Assembly (NCBI RefSeq): GCF_004403465.1
Contig: NZ_SOGQ01000046.1
Location: forward strand, 1-42,497
Direction: 5' to 3'
Source of the DNA: Cryobacterium sinapicolor
GTDB lineage: Bacteria > Actinomycetota > Actinomycetes > Actinomycetales > Microbacteriaceae
Length of the DNA stretch: 42,497 nucleotides
The notes under the pieces were generated by a model. That model saw nothing but the letters and a program-made list of their open reading frames with translations. It did not search any database and was not told the origin of the DNA. Both the position numbers and the translations under genes were made by a program. How positions within the stretch are numbered: position 1 is the stretch's first letter; each line of letters begins with the position of its first letter. This document shows, piece by piece, positions 1 through 7,790 of this stretch.

Positions 1-53
1 TCATGGACGAACTCGCGGATCTCCGCCGCGTTGAACCCCGGGCTGATCGACAT
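1..53 (-). CDS. 5' end of an unidentified gene (cut by window edge)
   Basis: Only the first 17 codons are inside the window, reading MSISPGFNAAEIREFVH. The ATG at 53-51 is preceded by a strong ribosome-binding site (AGGAGG, 9 bases upstream on the minus strand), which makes the start convincing. Just upstream sits a perfect 10-bp inverted repeat at 68-93, suggesting the gene is controlled by a dimeric repressor. The fragment is too short to assign a family, and I do not guess one. Confidence 0.7.
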   Translation of the reverse strand, partial: MSISPGFNAAEIREFVH

Positions 54-67
54 TCCCTTGCCTCCTA

Positions 68-93
68 CTGCTTGTGAAGTGACTCACAAGCAG
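68..93. promoter_or_regulatory. Perfect inverted repeat, likely operator
   Basis: CTGCTTGTGA (68-77), a 6-base spacer, then TCACAAGCAG (84-93): 10 of 10 arm bases match. It lies about 15 bp upstream of the minus-strand start at 53 and directly before its Shine-Dalgarno. No T-run follows, and the position in a 5' leader suits a repressor site of the TetR/MarR/GntR kind rather than a terminator. The regulator is not in the window. Confidence 0.55.
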
Positions 94-126
94 CTTGACG
101 CAGAGGGTGCCGCGCCAGTTCGAACC

Positions 127-203
127 AATTCGACGGAGATTTTGAAGAGAGAGCGCTCGCCCGGCCGATTTGGGCTCGTTTTCGGCAAAATCTCCGTCGA
201 ATT
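127..203. repeat. 77-bp palindromic element, copy A1
   Basis: The 18-bp arms AATTCGACGGAGATTTTG (127-144) and its exact reverse complement (186-203) bound a 77-bp unit. A second unit of identical length with the same first 17 bp lies at 15818-15894. Similarity extends outward into the flanks (CGAAC/GGTCC next to AATT). It is non-coding and lies between the partial gene and the Cof phosphatase. Neither copy encodes a transposase, so this is a REP/MITE-like element. Confidence 0.8.
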
Positions 204-212
204 CGTTCGGAC

Positions 213-260
213 CGTTCCAGCGTTCCAGCGTTCCAGCGTTCCAACGTTCCAGCGTTCCAG
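213..260. repeat. Tandem repeat, 6 x 8 bp (CGTTCCAG)
   Basis: Six consecutive CGTTCCAG units with one change (CGTTCCAA in the fourth). They directly follow the A1 palindrome and are followed by looser AGCTAGCCAGC-type repeats to about 300. Non-coding, downstream of the minus-strand Cof gene. Confidence 0.85.
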
Positions 261-318
261 CCAACTAGCCAGCGAGCTAGCCAGCCGACTAGCGAGGCAG
301 CCAGTCGGGGGAGTCGCC

Positions 319-347
319 GGCGGTCAGACGGGTCAGGCGGTCAGACG
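319..347. repeat. 12-bp direct repeat overlapping the Cof stop codon
   Basis: GGCGGTCAGACG occurs at 319-330 and again at 336-347 (period 17). The second copy contains the TGA stop (minus strand, 341-343) of the Cof phosphatase. This is one of several cases in the window where a short duplication starts at a stop codon. Confidence 0.8.
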
Positions 348-1189
348 CTCACCGGTTCGCCCTGCAGGTGCGGCAGGGCGGCGCGGATGCTGCGGACCAC
401 GCCAGCCTCCGAGCAGGGCGGCGCGATGTTCATGGCGCGCGCCAGAATGCTCGGGTGGCCGTTGGCCATGGCATAGGAGTGCCCGGCGGCATCGAGCATC
501 TCGGCGTCGTTGAGGTAGTCGCCGAATGCCATCGTCTGAGCCCGGCTGATTCCGAGCTGCTGCTGCAGTCGTTCCAGCGCCCGGCCCTTGTTCGCTCCCT
601 GGCGCATCACATCGACCCAGTTCTGGCCCGAGACCACGATCTCCGACGGAAGCCCGAGGCCGCGCAGCGCCGGCCCGCTGCGCGTTTCGGCGAAGGCCGG
701 GTCGTAGATCGCCAGTTTCAAGATGACGTCGTCGAGGGCGGCCGCTTGCACATCCGCAACGACCTCGACCGCTGCGTAGTACTGGCGAACCTGGCTGACG
801 AAGTGCGCATCGCCGCGCTCAATGTAGGCGCTCCGGGCGCCGCACACGACGAGCCCCAGGTCGGCGCCCGCCGCGGCCGTCGTGCGCACCCAGTCCACGA
901 TGGGGGCGATGATCGTGGGCTCCACGGGTTCGAGGTCGATGCTGACGCCGTCCTGAACGACGTTGGTGCCGTTCTCCGCGATGTAGATGAGTCCGTCGTG
1001 CTCGCCGAAGATGCCGTGCAGAGTCTGGTACTGGCGCCCGCTGGCGGGCACGAACAGGATCCCGGCCCGGTGGAGGTCACCGAGAAGGGGCCAGAACGCG
1101 GCGGGCACCTTGCCGTCGTCATCGAGAAGTGTGCCATCCATGTCTGAGACGATGAGACGGATGTCGGAGGGCTCTGCTGGGTGGTCCAC
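341..1189 (-). CDS. Cof-type HAD-IIB phosphatase
   Basis: A 282-residue cytosolic phosphatase of the Cof/HAD-IIB subfamily, which typically hydrolyses sugar phosphates, FMN or similar small phosphoesters. Motif I is DMDGT with the nucleophile pair D16 and D18. Motif II Ser lies in FVPASGR, the conserved Lys in GANKGRAL, and motif IV is GDYLND followed by the family's MANGHPSILARA. The central C2B cap is present, so the enzyme looks complete. The frame stays open far upstream, antisense to the next gene. I prefer the GTG at 1189, 15 codons before D16, although no strong Shine-Dalgarno precedes it. The substrate cannot be read from sequence. It is divergent from the aminotransferase fusion, with about 210 bp between starts. 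Confidence 0.87.
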   Translation of the reverse strand: MDHPAEPSDIRLIVSDMDGTLLDDDGKVPAAFWPLLGDLHRAGILFVPASGRQYQTLHGIFGEHDGLIYIAENGTNVVQDGVSIDLEPVEPTIIAPIVDWVRTTAAAGADLGLVVCGARSAYIERGDAHFVSQVRQYYAAVEVVADVQAAALDDVILKLAIYDPAFAETRSGPALRGLGLPSEIVVSGQNWVDVMRQGANKGRALERLQQQLGISRAQTMAFGDYLNDAEMLDAAGHSYAMANGHPSILARAMNIAPPCSEAGVVRSIRAALPHLQGEPVSV

Positions 1190-1400
1190 TACCGCGGCTT
1201 TCGGTCGTTGTTCGTTCCCGGGAAGCGAGAGTGATTGTTCGCGTCCCTCGGGCTGAGACGACCACGCTGTCTCCCTTGATGATGTCACCCCTGCTCGCCG
1301 GGCTCCGAGTTGCGCGTGAAGTGAGCGCTGGGCGCACAGAACAAGCGACCCTGGTGCCAAACTGGCAGGATTCATTGCATCATCTGCGAGGAGCGTCGAC

Positions 1401-4400
1401 GTGCCTGGTTTTGACTTCTTCAGTGGCCAGGGGCTCGTGCGCCCGGATATCACCGCGGCGGATGCGGAGTCGATGGCGGCCTCCCTCTTCGGCCTTGAGG
1501 GCACGGCCCGCGAGCTCGGTAGCCAGCAGGACCGCAACTTCTTGATCAGCACCCGTTCCGGCGCCGGCGCCGAGGCCGGCACCGATCACCCCGCGGGGAG
1601 CAGCGCGCAGCGTTACGTGCTCAAGGTCGACAATCCGGCCTTCTCCGCCACGGAGCTGGCCGCACAGGACGCCGTGATGGAGTTTCTGGCCGAGCGCGGC
1701 ATGCAGGTGCCGAAGCCGGTGCGCGGGCTGAACGGTGCGAGCCGCCAGCAGTGGCAGGCAACGGATGCCGCCCGCCTCCCCGTTCGGCTGCTCACCTTCC
1801 TCGAGGGCCCGTCGCTCGAGGCGCAGGGCTACCTGGCCCCGCCCGTGGTCCGGGCGCTCGGCCGGCTCTCGGGCACCACCGCGCTGCACCTGCATGACTT
1901 CGCGGCGGAGGGCCTCGACCGCACTCTGCAGTGGGACCTGCGCAACGCGAAGGCCGTGATCGACCTGCTCGTGCACTGGGTGCCGGCAGAAGAGACCCGG
2001 GAGCAGCTGAGGGCCATCGCCGACAGCGCCGCCGCGCGCCTCGCGACCGTCATACCCACGCTTCGACTGCAGACGATCCACGGCGACATCACTGACGACA
2101 ACGTGATCTGCCGGGTGCTGTCGAACGGCCACCACCTGCCCGAGGGAGTGATCGACTTCGGCGACCTGGGCACCGGATGGTTGGTGGCGGAACTGGCGGT
2201 CACGGTGGCCTCCGTTCTGCACCATCTGCCGGACAACCCGCTGGCGGCGCTCGGGGCCATCGTCGCCTTCGACGAGGTCGTTCCTCTGACCGATGACGAG
2301 ATCGTCGCGCTCTGGCCGCTGATCGTGCTGCGCGGGGCGGTGCTGGTGGCCAGCGGTGAGCAGCAGGTGCAGATTGACGCGCACAACGACTACGCCCGGC
2401 ACCGGATGGACGCGGAGTGGCGGGTGTTCGCCGCGGCCAGCGCGATCGGCTGGGAGGAAGCGGAGGCGGCCATCCGGCAGGCGCTCGGCCGGGGTGCGCT
2501 GGGCCGGGATGCGCTCGGCCGGGATGCGCCTGACCGGGGTGCGCCTGATAGGAACGTGCCGGCCGAGGCGATCGTGCCGATGATCCCCGCACTGATGGGC
2601 GGCGACTACGAGATGCTCGACTTCTCCGTGACCAGCCCGGCTCTGGCCGACGGTCTGTGGCAGCAAACGGATGCCGAGCTGCAGCTGACGAGTGCCGCTC
2701 TCGCTCGGCGCAGCGCCGCCGTCGCCCCGTACGGCCAGTTCCGGCTGACCCGGACCGAGCCGCTCGCACGTCGGGAACCCGACACCTTCGCCCTGTTCAC
2801 CGAGGTCTTCCTGGCTGCCGAGTCGGAGATCGTCGCGCCCGCGCACGCCGTGGTCGCCGAGGTCGGCCCGGACAGCCTGGTCCTGACCCTGGCCGCCGGC
2901 GAGCTACGCATCGGCGGGATCACGTCGAGCCTCTCGCCGGGGATATCGGTCGCCGCGGGGGTGCTCCTCGGGGTCGCGAGACCGATCCTCGACACGCATA
3001 ACAGCGACACGCAGAACAGCGACACGCAGAAGAGCGACACGCAGAACAGAATCACGCCGAGCACTGGCACGCCGGACAGAAACACGCCGACCAGTGACAC
3101 GCCGGTCGCCCGCGTGACCGTGCAGGAGGTGGCCCGCCCGGGGCTGCTTCCCCCGCACTTCACCCGGGGCTCTCTGGCCGTCGCGTGGGCGGCAATGGCC
3201 CCGGACCCGGCGCGATTGCTCGGATTGGCGCCGCAGGCATCCGTCGCCGATCCGGCAACCGAACTGACCCGGCGCGGCGCCGTGATGGCCGCGGCGCAGG
3301 AGAAGTACTACGAACGGCCGCCGCAGATCGAACGCGGTTGGCGGGACCTTTTGATCGACACCCGGGGGCGTTCCTACGTTGACATGGTCAACAACGTCGC
3401 GGTGATCGGGCACAGCCACCCCCGGTTCACCCGGGCCGTGAGCGACCAGCTGGCGCTGCTGAACACGAACTCCCGGTTCCTCTACTCGGCGCTCGCCGAC
3501 CTCTGCGAACGCATCGTCGAGAAATCGCCTGACCCGTCCCTCGACACCGTGCTGCTGGTCAACAGCGGCAGCGAGGCCGTGGACCTGGCCCTGCGCCTGG
3601 CCCGGATCCACACCGGCCGCGGCAACGTCGTCGCTCTGCGCGAGGGTTACCACGGCTGGACCATGGCCTCCGACGCGGTGTCGACCTCGGCCTTCGACAA
3701 CCCCTACGCGGCGGCCTCCCGGCCCGGCTGGGTGCACATCGCGGATGTCCCCAACGCGTATCGCGGCACGCACCGAGGCGCCGGGGCGGCGGCGGAATAC
3801 GCGGCCGATCTGGCCCGGCTGCTGGACGATCCGAGCGGCCCGGGGGTCGACCTGGCCGCCTTCATCTCTGAACCCGTGCTGGGCAATGCTGGCGGCATCG
3901 TGCCCCCGGCAGGCTACCTCTCCCGGGTCTACGAGCACATCCGCGCCCGCGGCGGTCTGTGCATCGCGGACGAGGTTCAGGTCGGCTACGGGCGTCTGGG
4001 CAGCCATTTCTGGGGTTCGGCGCAGCAGGGGGTCGTGCCCGATATCATCACCGTGGCCAAGGCCATGGGTAACGGCTACCCGCTCGGTGCGGTGCTCACC
4101 CGCCGGGACATCGCCGAATCTCTGGCCCGCGAGGGCAACTTCTTCTCCTCGGCCGGCGGCAGCCCGGTCAGCTGCGTCGCGGGCCTGGCCGTGCTCGACG
4201 TGATCCGGGACGAAGCGCTGCAGCAGAATGCGGATGCCGTCGGCCGACACCTGGCGGGCCGGCTCGCGGAACTCGCGGCGCGGCATCCGATGATCGGCAA
4301 GGTGCACGGCATGGGCCTCTACCAGGGGGTCGAACTCGTGCGCGACCGGGACACCCGGGAGCCGGCGACCAGCGAGACCGCCGCCATCTGCGAACGGATG

Positions 4401-4538
4401 CTGGAACTGGGCGTGATCGTGCAGCCCGCCTCGGAGCGGCAGAACGTGCTGAAGATCAAGCCGCCCCTGTGCCTGAGCCGGGAGAGCGCGGACTTCTTCG
4501 TGGACCGGCTCGACGAGGTGCTGCAGGGCGGCTGGTAA
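1401..4538 (+). CDS. Kinase-class III aminotransferase fusion (AGXT2L/hydroxylysine-kinase-like)
   Basis: A 1045-residue fusion. Residues about 1-340 form an aminoglycoside phosphotransferase/hydroxylysine-kinase-like domain (HGDITDDN at H227, then IDFGD). Residues about 640-1045 form a class-III PLP enzyme with NSGSEAVDLAL, ISEPV, DEVQVGYGR and the PLP lysine K887 in AKAMGNG. The middle (about 400-620) resembles the M23/lipoyl-like segment seen in bacterial three-domain relatives, but I cannot prove that. Relatives in animals act in sequence on hydroxylysine or phosphoethanolamine (kinase, then phospho-lyase), so a kinase plus lyase on an amino-alcohol is the inference. The GTG start has GAGGAG upstream. 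Two stretches of 15-bp tandem repeats (2481-2555, 2990-3109) encode linker repeats. The stop is one base before the Nudix GTG, so the two are probably co-transcribed. Confidence 0.85.
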   Translation: MPGFDFFSGQGLVRPDITAADAESMAASLFGLEGTARELGSQQDRNFLISTRSGAGAEAGTDHPAGSSAQRYVLKVDNPAFSATELAAQDAVMEFLAERGMQVPKPVRGLNGASRQQWQATDAARLPVRLLTFLEGPSLEAQGYLAPPVVRALGRLSGTTALHLHDFAAEGLDRTLQWDLRNAKAVIDLLVHWVPAEETREQLRAIADSAAARLATVIPTLRLQTIHGDITDDNVICRVLSNGHHLPEGVIDFGDLGTGWLVAELAVTVASVLHHLPDNPLAALGAIVAFDEVVPLTDDEIVALWPLIVLRGAVLVASGEQQVQIDAHNDYARHRMDAEWRVFAAASAIGWEEAEAAIRQALGRGALGRDALGRDAPDRGAPDRNVPAEAIVPMIPALMGGDYEMLDFSVTSPALADGLWQQTDAELQLTSAALARRSAAVAPYGQFRLTRTEPLARREPDTFALFTEVFLAAESEIVAPAHAVVAEVGPDSLVLTLAAGELRIGGITSSLSPGISVAAGVLLGVARPILDTHNSDTQNSDTQKSDTQNRITPSTGTPDRNTPTSDTPVARVTVQEVARPGLLPPHFTRGSLAVAWAAMAPDPARLLGLAPQASVADPATELTRRGAVMAAAQEKYYERPPQIERGWRDLLIDTRGRSYVDMVNNVAVIGHSHPRFTRAVSDQLALLNTNSRFLYSALADLCERIVEKSPDPSLDTVLLVNSGSEAVDLALRLARIHTGRGNVVALREGYHGWTMASDAVSTSAFDNPYAAASRPGWVHIADVPNAYRGTHRGAGAAAEYAADLARLLDDPSGPGVDLAAFISEPVLGNAGGIVPPAGYLSRVYEHIRARGGLCIADEVQVGYGRLGSHFWGSAQQGVVPDIITVAKAMGNGYPLGAVLTRRDIAESLAREGNFFSSAGGSPVSCVAGLAVLDVIRDEALQQNADAVGRHLAGRLAELAARHPMIGKVHGMGLYQGVELVRDRDTREPATSETAAICERMLELGVIVQPASERQNVLKIKPPLCLSRESADFFVDRLDEVLQGGW
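2481..2555 (+). repeat. In-frame 15-bp tandem repeat, 5 copies
   Basis: Five consecutive 15-bp units of the type GCGCTCGGCCGGGAT, encoding ALGRD-like pentapeptides (residues about 361-385), at the end of the kinase domain of the fusion. Unit length is a multiple of three, so the frame is kept. Confidence 0.85.
2990..3109 (+). repeat. In-frame 15-bp tandem repeat, 8 degenerate copies
   Basis: Eight consecutive 15-bp units of the type CGACACGCAGAACAG. The first four are nearly identical, the last four diverged (ACACGCCG core kept). They encode a polar Ser/Asp/Thr/Gln/Asn-rich linker (residues about 531-570) ahead of the aminotransferase domain. Such a linker is not part of the known fold and looks like a local expansion. 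Confidence 0.85.
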
Positions 4539-4539
4539 C

Positions 4540-5274
4540 GTGCACGGCGTGCCTGATCACTCTCGTCTTGAGCACCCTCGCGACGAAATCGCGGCGCTCT
4601 GCGCGCGCGGCCTCGACTGGCACACCGACCTGTCCCGGGTGCTGCCGGACTCGCCCCGCGCCCGCCGTGCCGCCGTGCTCGTGCTCTTCGGCGTTCTCGA
4701 CGCCGCGCCTGCCCGGGTTGTCGCGCCGGCTCAGGCGACGGCTCACACTCCACAACTCGGGAGCGGGCACGTGAGCCGGGACCTGGATGTGCTCCTGCTG
4801 CGCCGGGCCGCGACGCTCGGCAGTCATCCAGGGCAGATCGCCTTCCCGGGCGGCCGGCTCGAGGACGGCGACGCCGGCCCGATCGCGGCGGCGCTGCGCG
4901 AGGCCGTCGAGGAGACCGGGCTCGACCCGGCCGGGCTCGAACCGCTCGGCACGCTGCCGTCGCTGGCGGTGCCCGTGAGCAATCACCTCGTCACGCCCGT
5001 GCCGGCCTGGTGGACGCGCCCGTCCCAGGTGGCCGCCATCGATCACGACGAAACCCTCGAGGTGTTCCGGATGCCCGTGGCCGATTTGCTCGACCCGGCC
5101 AACCGGGTGAGCACGGCGCACTCGTTCGGCAACCATACCTTCCGGGCGCCCGCGTTCACGGTCGACGGCAAGCTGGTCTGGGGGTTCACGGCCATCGTGC
5201 TGTCGCGAATGTTCGAGGAGCTGCACTGGGCCACGCCCTGGGACGCGGACCGGGTCGTGCAGCCCGACAGTTGA
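4540..5274 (+). CDS. Nudix hydrolase, CoA pyrophosphatase type
   Basis: A 244-residue Nudix enzyme. It carries the CoA-pyrophosphatase signature (LLLRRAATLGSHPGQIAFPGG, written in two halves LLLRRAATL and SHPGQIAFPGG) followed by the Nudix core REAVEETGL. Members cleave CoA or other nucleotide pyrophosphates to 4'-phosphopantetheine plus 3',5'-ADP using Mg2+ bound by the EE pair. The GTG start lies one base after the upstream stop (TAAcGTG), so translation is probably coupled to the aminotransferase fusion; a second GTG at 4549 is also possible. An insertion of about 15 residues between the N-terminal strand and the signature (AQATAHTPQLGSGH) is slightly longer than usual. Confidence 0.88.
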   Translation: MHGVPDHSRLEHPRDEIAALCARGLDWHTDLSRVLPDSPRARRAAVLVLFGVLDAAPARVVAPAQATAHTPQLGSGHVSRDLDVLLLRRAATLGSHPGQIAFPGGRLEDGDAGPIAAALREAVEETGLDPAGLEPLGTLPSLAVPVSNHLVTPVPAWWTRPSQVAAIDHDETLEVFRMPVADLLDPANRVSTAHSFGNHTFRAPAFTVDGKLVWGFTAIVLSRMFEELHWATPWDADRVVQPDS

Positions 5275-5369
5275 CCGAGAACCGGCGCCAGACGCCGGGC
5301 AGGTCCGAGAAAAAACAGGCGATTGGCTTCCCAAAACTCCTGACAGCGGCAGACTATAACGACACGAGT

Positions 5370-5395
5370 GCGACCGCCCGTTTCGAAGCGGTCGC
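5370..5395. promoter_or_regulatory. Inverted repeat upstream of the semialdehyde dehydrogenase
   Basis: GCGACCGC (5370-5377) and GCGGTCGC (5388-5395) form a perfect 8-bp stem with a 10-base loop. A TATAAC hexamer (5355-5360) just upstream could be a -10 box. The hairpin would then sit in the leader about 40 bp before the ATG, either as an operator or as an mRNA structure. Confidence 0.4.
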
Positions 5396-5435
5396 TTCTC
5401 GATCCGCATCAGCGAAGAAAAGCTTGGGAGAAACA

Positions 5436-6809
5436 ATGAGCAAGTACGTAGTCACGAACCCGGCCACCGGGGCCAGCGGACCGAGCTTCGGTCTGACAAC
5501 GGATGCCGAGGTGAACGACGCGATCGGAGCCGCAGACCGTGCCCACAGCGAGTTCACCCGCCGCACGTCGGTGGCCGAACGCGCTGCCCTCATGCAGCGC
5601 GTCGCGGACCTGCACACCGAGCGGCGCGAGCACCTGGCCGAGCTGATCGTGCGCGAGATGGGCAAGCCCGTCGAGCAGGCCCTCGGCGAGGTCGACTTCG
5701 CCGCCGACATCTACGCGTATTACGCGACGCACGGCGAGGCCTTCCTCGCCGACGAACCGATCGAACTGCTCGCCGGGGAAGGCTCGGCGTTCATCCGCAA
5801 CGCCTCGCTCGGAGTGCTCCTCGGGGTCATGCCGTGGAACTTCCCCTACTACCAGGTCGCCCGCTTCGCCGGCCCGAACCTGGTGCTCGGCAACACGATC
5901 CTGCTCAAGCACGCCTCGCAGTGCCCCGAGTCCTCCGCCGCCATCGAGCAGATCTTCACGGATGCCGGTTTCCCCGTGGGCGCGTACCGCAACCTCTACG
6001 CCTCCAGCGCTCAGATCGCCGACATCATCATTCCGGACCCGCGGGTCTGCGGCGTCTCACTGACCGGTTCTGAAGGTGCGGGTGCGGCGGTCGCCGAGGT
6101 CGCCGGACGCAACCTCAAGAAGGTCGTGCTCGAACTCGGCGGATCCGACCCGTTCATCGTTCTCAGCACGGACAACATGGACGAGGCCGTCGACGCGGCC
6201 GTGGATGCCCGTCTGGACAACTCTGGCCAGTCCTGCAACGCGGCCAAGCGCTTCATCGTGATCGAAGAGCTGTACGACGCCTTCGTGGAGAGCTTCACGG
6301 CGAAGATCACCGGCAACGTTCCGGGAGACCCGCTGTCGCCGGACACCACGCTGGGCCCGCTGTCCTCCCTCGGCGCCGCCGAGGGGCTCGAAGAACAGCT
6401 CCAGCGCGCCGAGGCCCAGGGTGCGACCGTCCACGCCCGCGGGCAACGCAAGGGAGCATTCTTCTCGCCGACGGTCCTCACCGACGTGTCCCCGCAGAGC
6501 GACGCCTACCGGGAGGAGTTCTTCGGCCCCGTCGCCGCCATCTATCGCGTGGCGGATGAGGCCGAGGCCGTGCAGATCGCCAACGACATCCCGTACGGTC
6601 TGGGTTCCTACCTCTTCACCACCGACCCGGAGCAGGCCCTGCGGGTTGCGGACCAGATCGAAGCCGGGATGGTGTTCATCAACGGCTCGCTCCTCGACGG
6701 TGCCGAGCTTCCCTTCGGTGGAGTGAAGCGGTCCGGTTTCGGGCGCGAACTGGGTCGCTTCGGCATCGCCGAGTTCGCCAACAAGAAGCTCATCCGCATT
6801 CTCAAATAG
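5436..6809 (+). CDS. NAD(P)-dependent succinate-semialdehyde dehydrogenase
   Basis: A 457-residue aldehyde dehydrogenase of the GabD-like family, oxidising succinic semialdehyde (or a similar short semialdehyde) to the acid and feeding the TCA cycle. Visible motifs are MPWNFPYYQ (Asn transition-state residue), the cofactor loop SLTGSEGAG, the catalytic Glu in VLELGGSDPF, the nucleophile Cys in NSGQSCNAAKRF, and EEFFGPV. The ATG at 5436 is preceded by GGGAGAAAC. The same frame is open back to 5010, but that part is antisense or overlapping the Nudix gene. It is preceded by an inverted repeat (5370-5395) and ends in a stop-codon-linked tandem repeat. The exact substrate is inferred from family resemblance. 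Confidence 0.9.
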   Translation: MSKYVVTNPATGASGPSFGLTTDAEVNDAIGAADRAHSEFTRRTSVAERAALMQRVADLHTERREHLAELIVREMGKPVEQALGEVDFAADIYAYYATHGEAFLADEPIELLAGEGSAFIRNASLGVLLGVMPWNFPYYQVARFAGPNLVLGNTILLKHASQCPESSAAIEQIFTDAGFPVGAYRNLYASSAQIADIIIPDPRVCGVSLTGSEGAGAAVAEVAGRNLKKVVLELGGSDPFIVLSTDNMDEAVDAAVDARLDNSGQSCNAAKRFIVIEELYDAFVESFTAKITGNVPGDPLSPDTTLGPLSSLGAAEGLEEQLQRAEAQGATVHARGQRKGAFFSPTVLTDVSPQSDAYREEFFGPVAAIYRVADEAEAVQIANDIPYGLGSYLFTTDPEQALRVADQIEAGMVFINGSLLDGAELPFGGVKRSGFGRELGRFGIAEFANKKLIRILK

Positions 6810-6855
6810 CACGCGTTCTCACGTAGCATGCGCTCTCACGTAGCATGCGCTGGCG
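6807..6855 (+). repeat. 17-bp tandem repeat beginning at a TAG stop
   Basis: TAGCACGCGTTCTCACG, then TAGCATGCGCTCTCACG, then a partial third copy TAGCATGCGCTGGCG. The first three bases are the stop codon of the dehydrogenase. The duplicated unit therefore carries extra in-phase-like TAG trinucleotides. Confidence 0.85.
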
Positions 6856-6883
6856 CGCCACTGTCCCGGACGGTGGCGCGCCA
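6851..6883. terminator. Bidirectional terminator hairpin
   Basis: TGGCGCGCCAC (6851-6861) pairs perfectly with GTGGCGCGCCA (6873-6883) across an 11-base loop. It lies between the convergent dehydrogenase (+) and TSUP permease (-). There is no U-run, as is usual for high-GC actinobacterial terminators. Confidence 0.7.
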
Positions 6884-6891
6884 CCCGCCTG

Positions 6892-7677
6892 CTAGCCCAG
6901 GAAGAGCACCCCGGCGGCGGTCACAGCGACCACGACCAGGATGGTGCGCAGGACCGGTGCGGAGAGCTTCCGGCCGACGCGGGCGCCCAGCCAGCCTCCC
7001 GCCGCTGAGCCGATACCGATCAGGAGCGCGATTCTCCAGTCCACGGTTCCGCTGGAGATGAAGATGACCGCCGAGACGATGTTCGCGACCCCGGCCAGCA
7101 CGTTCTTCGCTCCGTTGGCCCGGTGCATGTCCGTGGACCAGAGGATGCCCAGCAGCGCAAGAAGCACGACCCCCTGGGCGGCCCCGAAATACCCGCCGTA
7201 CACGCCCGTGGCGAGCACCCCGAGGCTGAGCCCGAGGGTCAGGGGACGCGTATCCGTTCGGGTCAGCAGCGCGCCGGCGGGAGCAGCCGGTGCCTTACGC
7301 CGCACGAAGCCGGCCACCTTGGGCTGGATCGCCGAGAGCAGCGCGGCCAGCAGCAGCAGAAAGGGAACGACGCCGGCGAACGCCTCTTCGGGCAGGGTGA
7401 GCAGGAGCAGGCCGCCGACGATTCCGCCCACGGCGGAGAAGAGCGCCATCGTGGCCACGGGGCGCCACTGGGTCCGCAACTCGCGTCGGTACCCGTAAGC
7501 GCCGGCGACGGAGGCAGGGATCAGACCCACGGTATTGGACACGTTCGCCGTGATCGGTGGCACGCCCAGCGCCAAGAGAATGGGAAAGGTGATGAGTGTT
7601 CCGGCGCCGGCGACCACGTTGATGACCCCCGCGGCCAGCCCGGCGATCAGGATGATCGCACCCTCGAGAAATGTCAC
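6892..7677 (-). CDS. TauE/SafE (TSUP) family permease
   Basis: A membrane protein of about 261 residues with alternating hydrophobic helices and the two family half-repeats (GLAAGVINVVAGAGTLITFP near the N-terminus, GVYGGYFGAAQGV in the second half). TSUP proteins export or import small sulfur-containing or organic anions (sulfite, sulfoacetate, thiosulfate). The frame extends to 7752; I take the GTG at 7677 (peptide MTFLEGAIILI) because a GGGGGT stretch precedes it and the first helix follows directly. A GTG at 7689 is the alternative. The substrate is unknown. It lies downstream of the PPK2 remnant on the same strand and is distinct from the second TSUP gene at 17.8 kb. Confidence 0.83.
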   Translation of the reverse strand: MTFLEGAIILIAGLAAGVINVVAGAGTLITFPILLALGVPPITANVSNTVGLIPASVAGAYGYRRELRTQWRPVATMALFSAVGGIVGGLLLLTLPEEAFAGVVPFLLLLAALLSAIQPKVAGFVRRKAPAAPAGALLTRTDTRPLTLGLSLGVLATGVYGGYFGAAQGVVLLALLGILWSTDMHRANGAKNVLAGVANIVSAVIFISSGTVDWRIALLIGIGSAAGGWLGARVGRKLSAPVLRTILVVVAVTAAGVLFLG

Positions 7678-7790
7678 TTCTACCCCCACCCGCCGTTGGA
7701 CCGTGCACCCCAAGGCTAGTTCAGGCGGCGGCCGGCACAGGGGCAGACGCATTCAGGACCGGGTCTTCCGTGCACTGTGTGCTCCGGTTG

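Noticed and set aside
1190..1582. Extended N-terminus of the Cof phosphatase up to 1582
   Set aside because: The extra 131 codons are antisense to the aminotransferase fusion and its promoter region, and Cof proteins start a few residues before the DMDGT motif.
5282..5298. CCGGCG/CGCCGG hairpin after the Nudix gene as terminator
   Set aside because: The stem is only 6 bp with no T-run; too weak to call.
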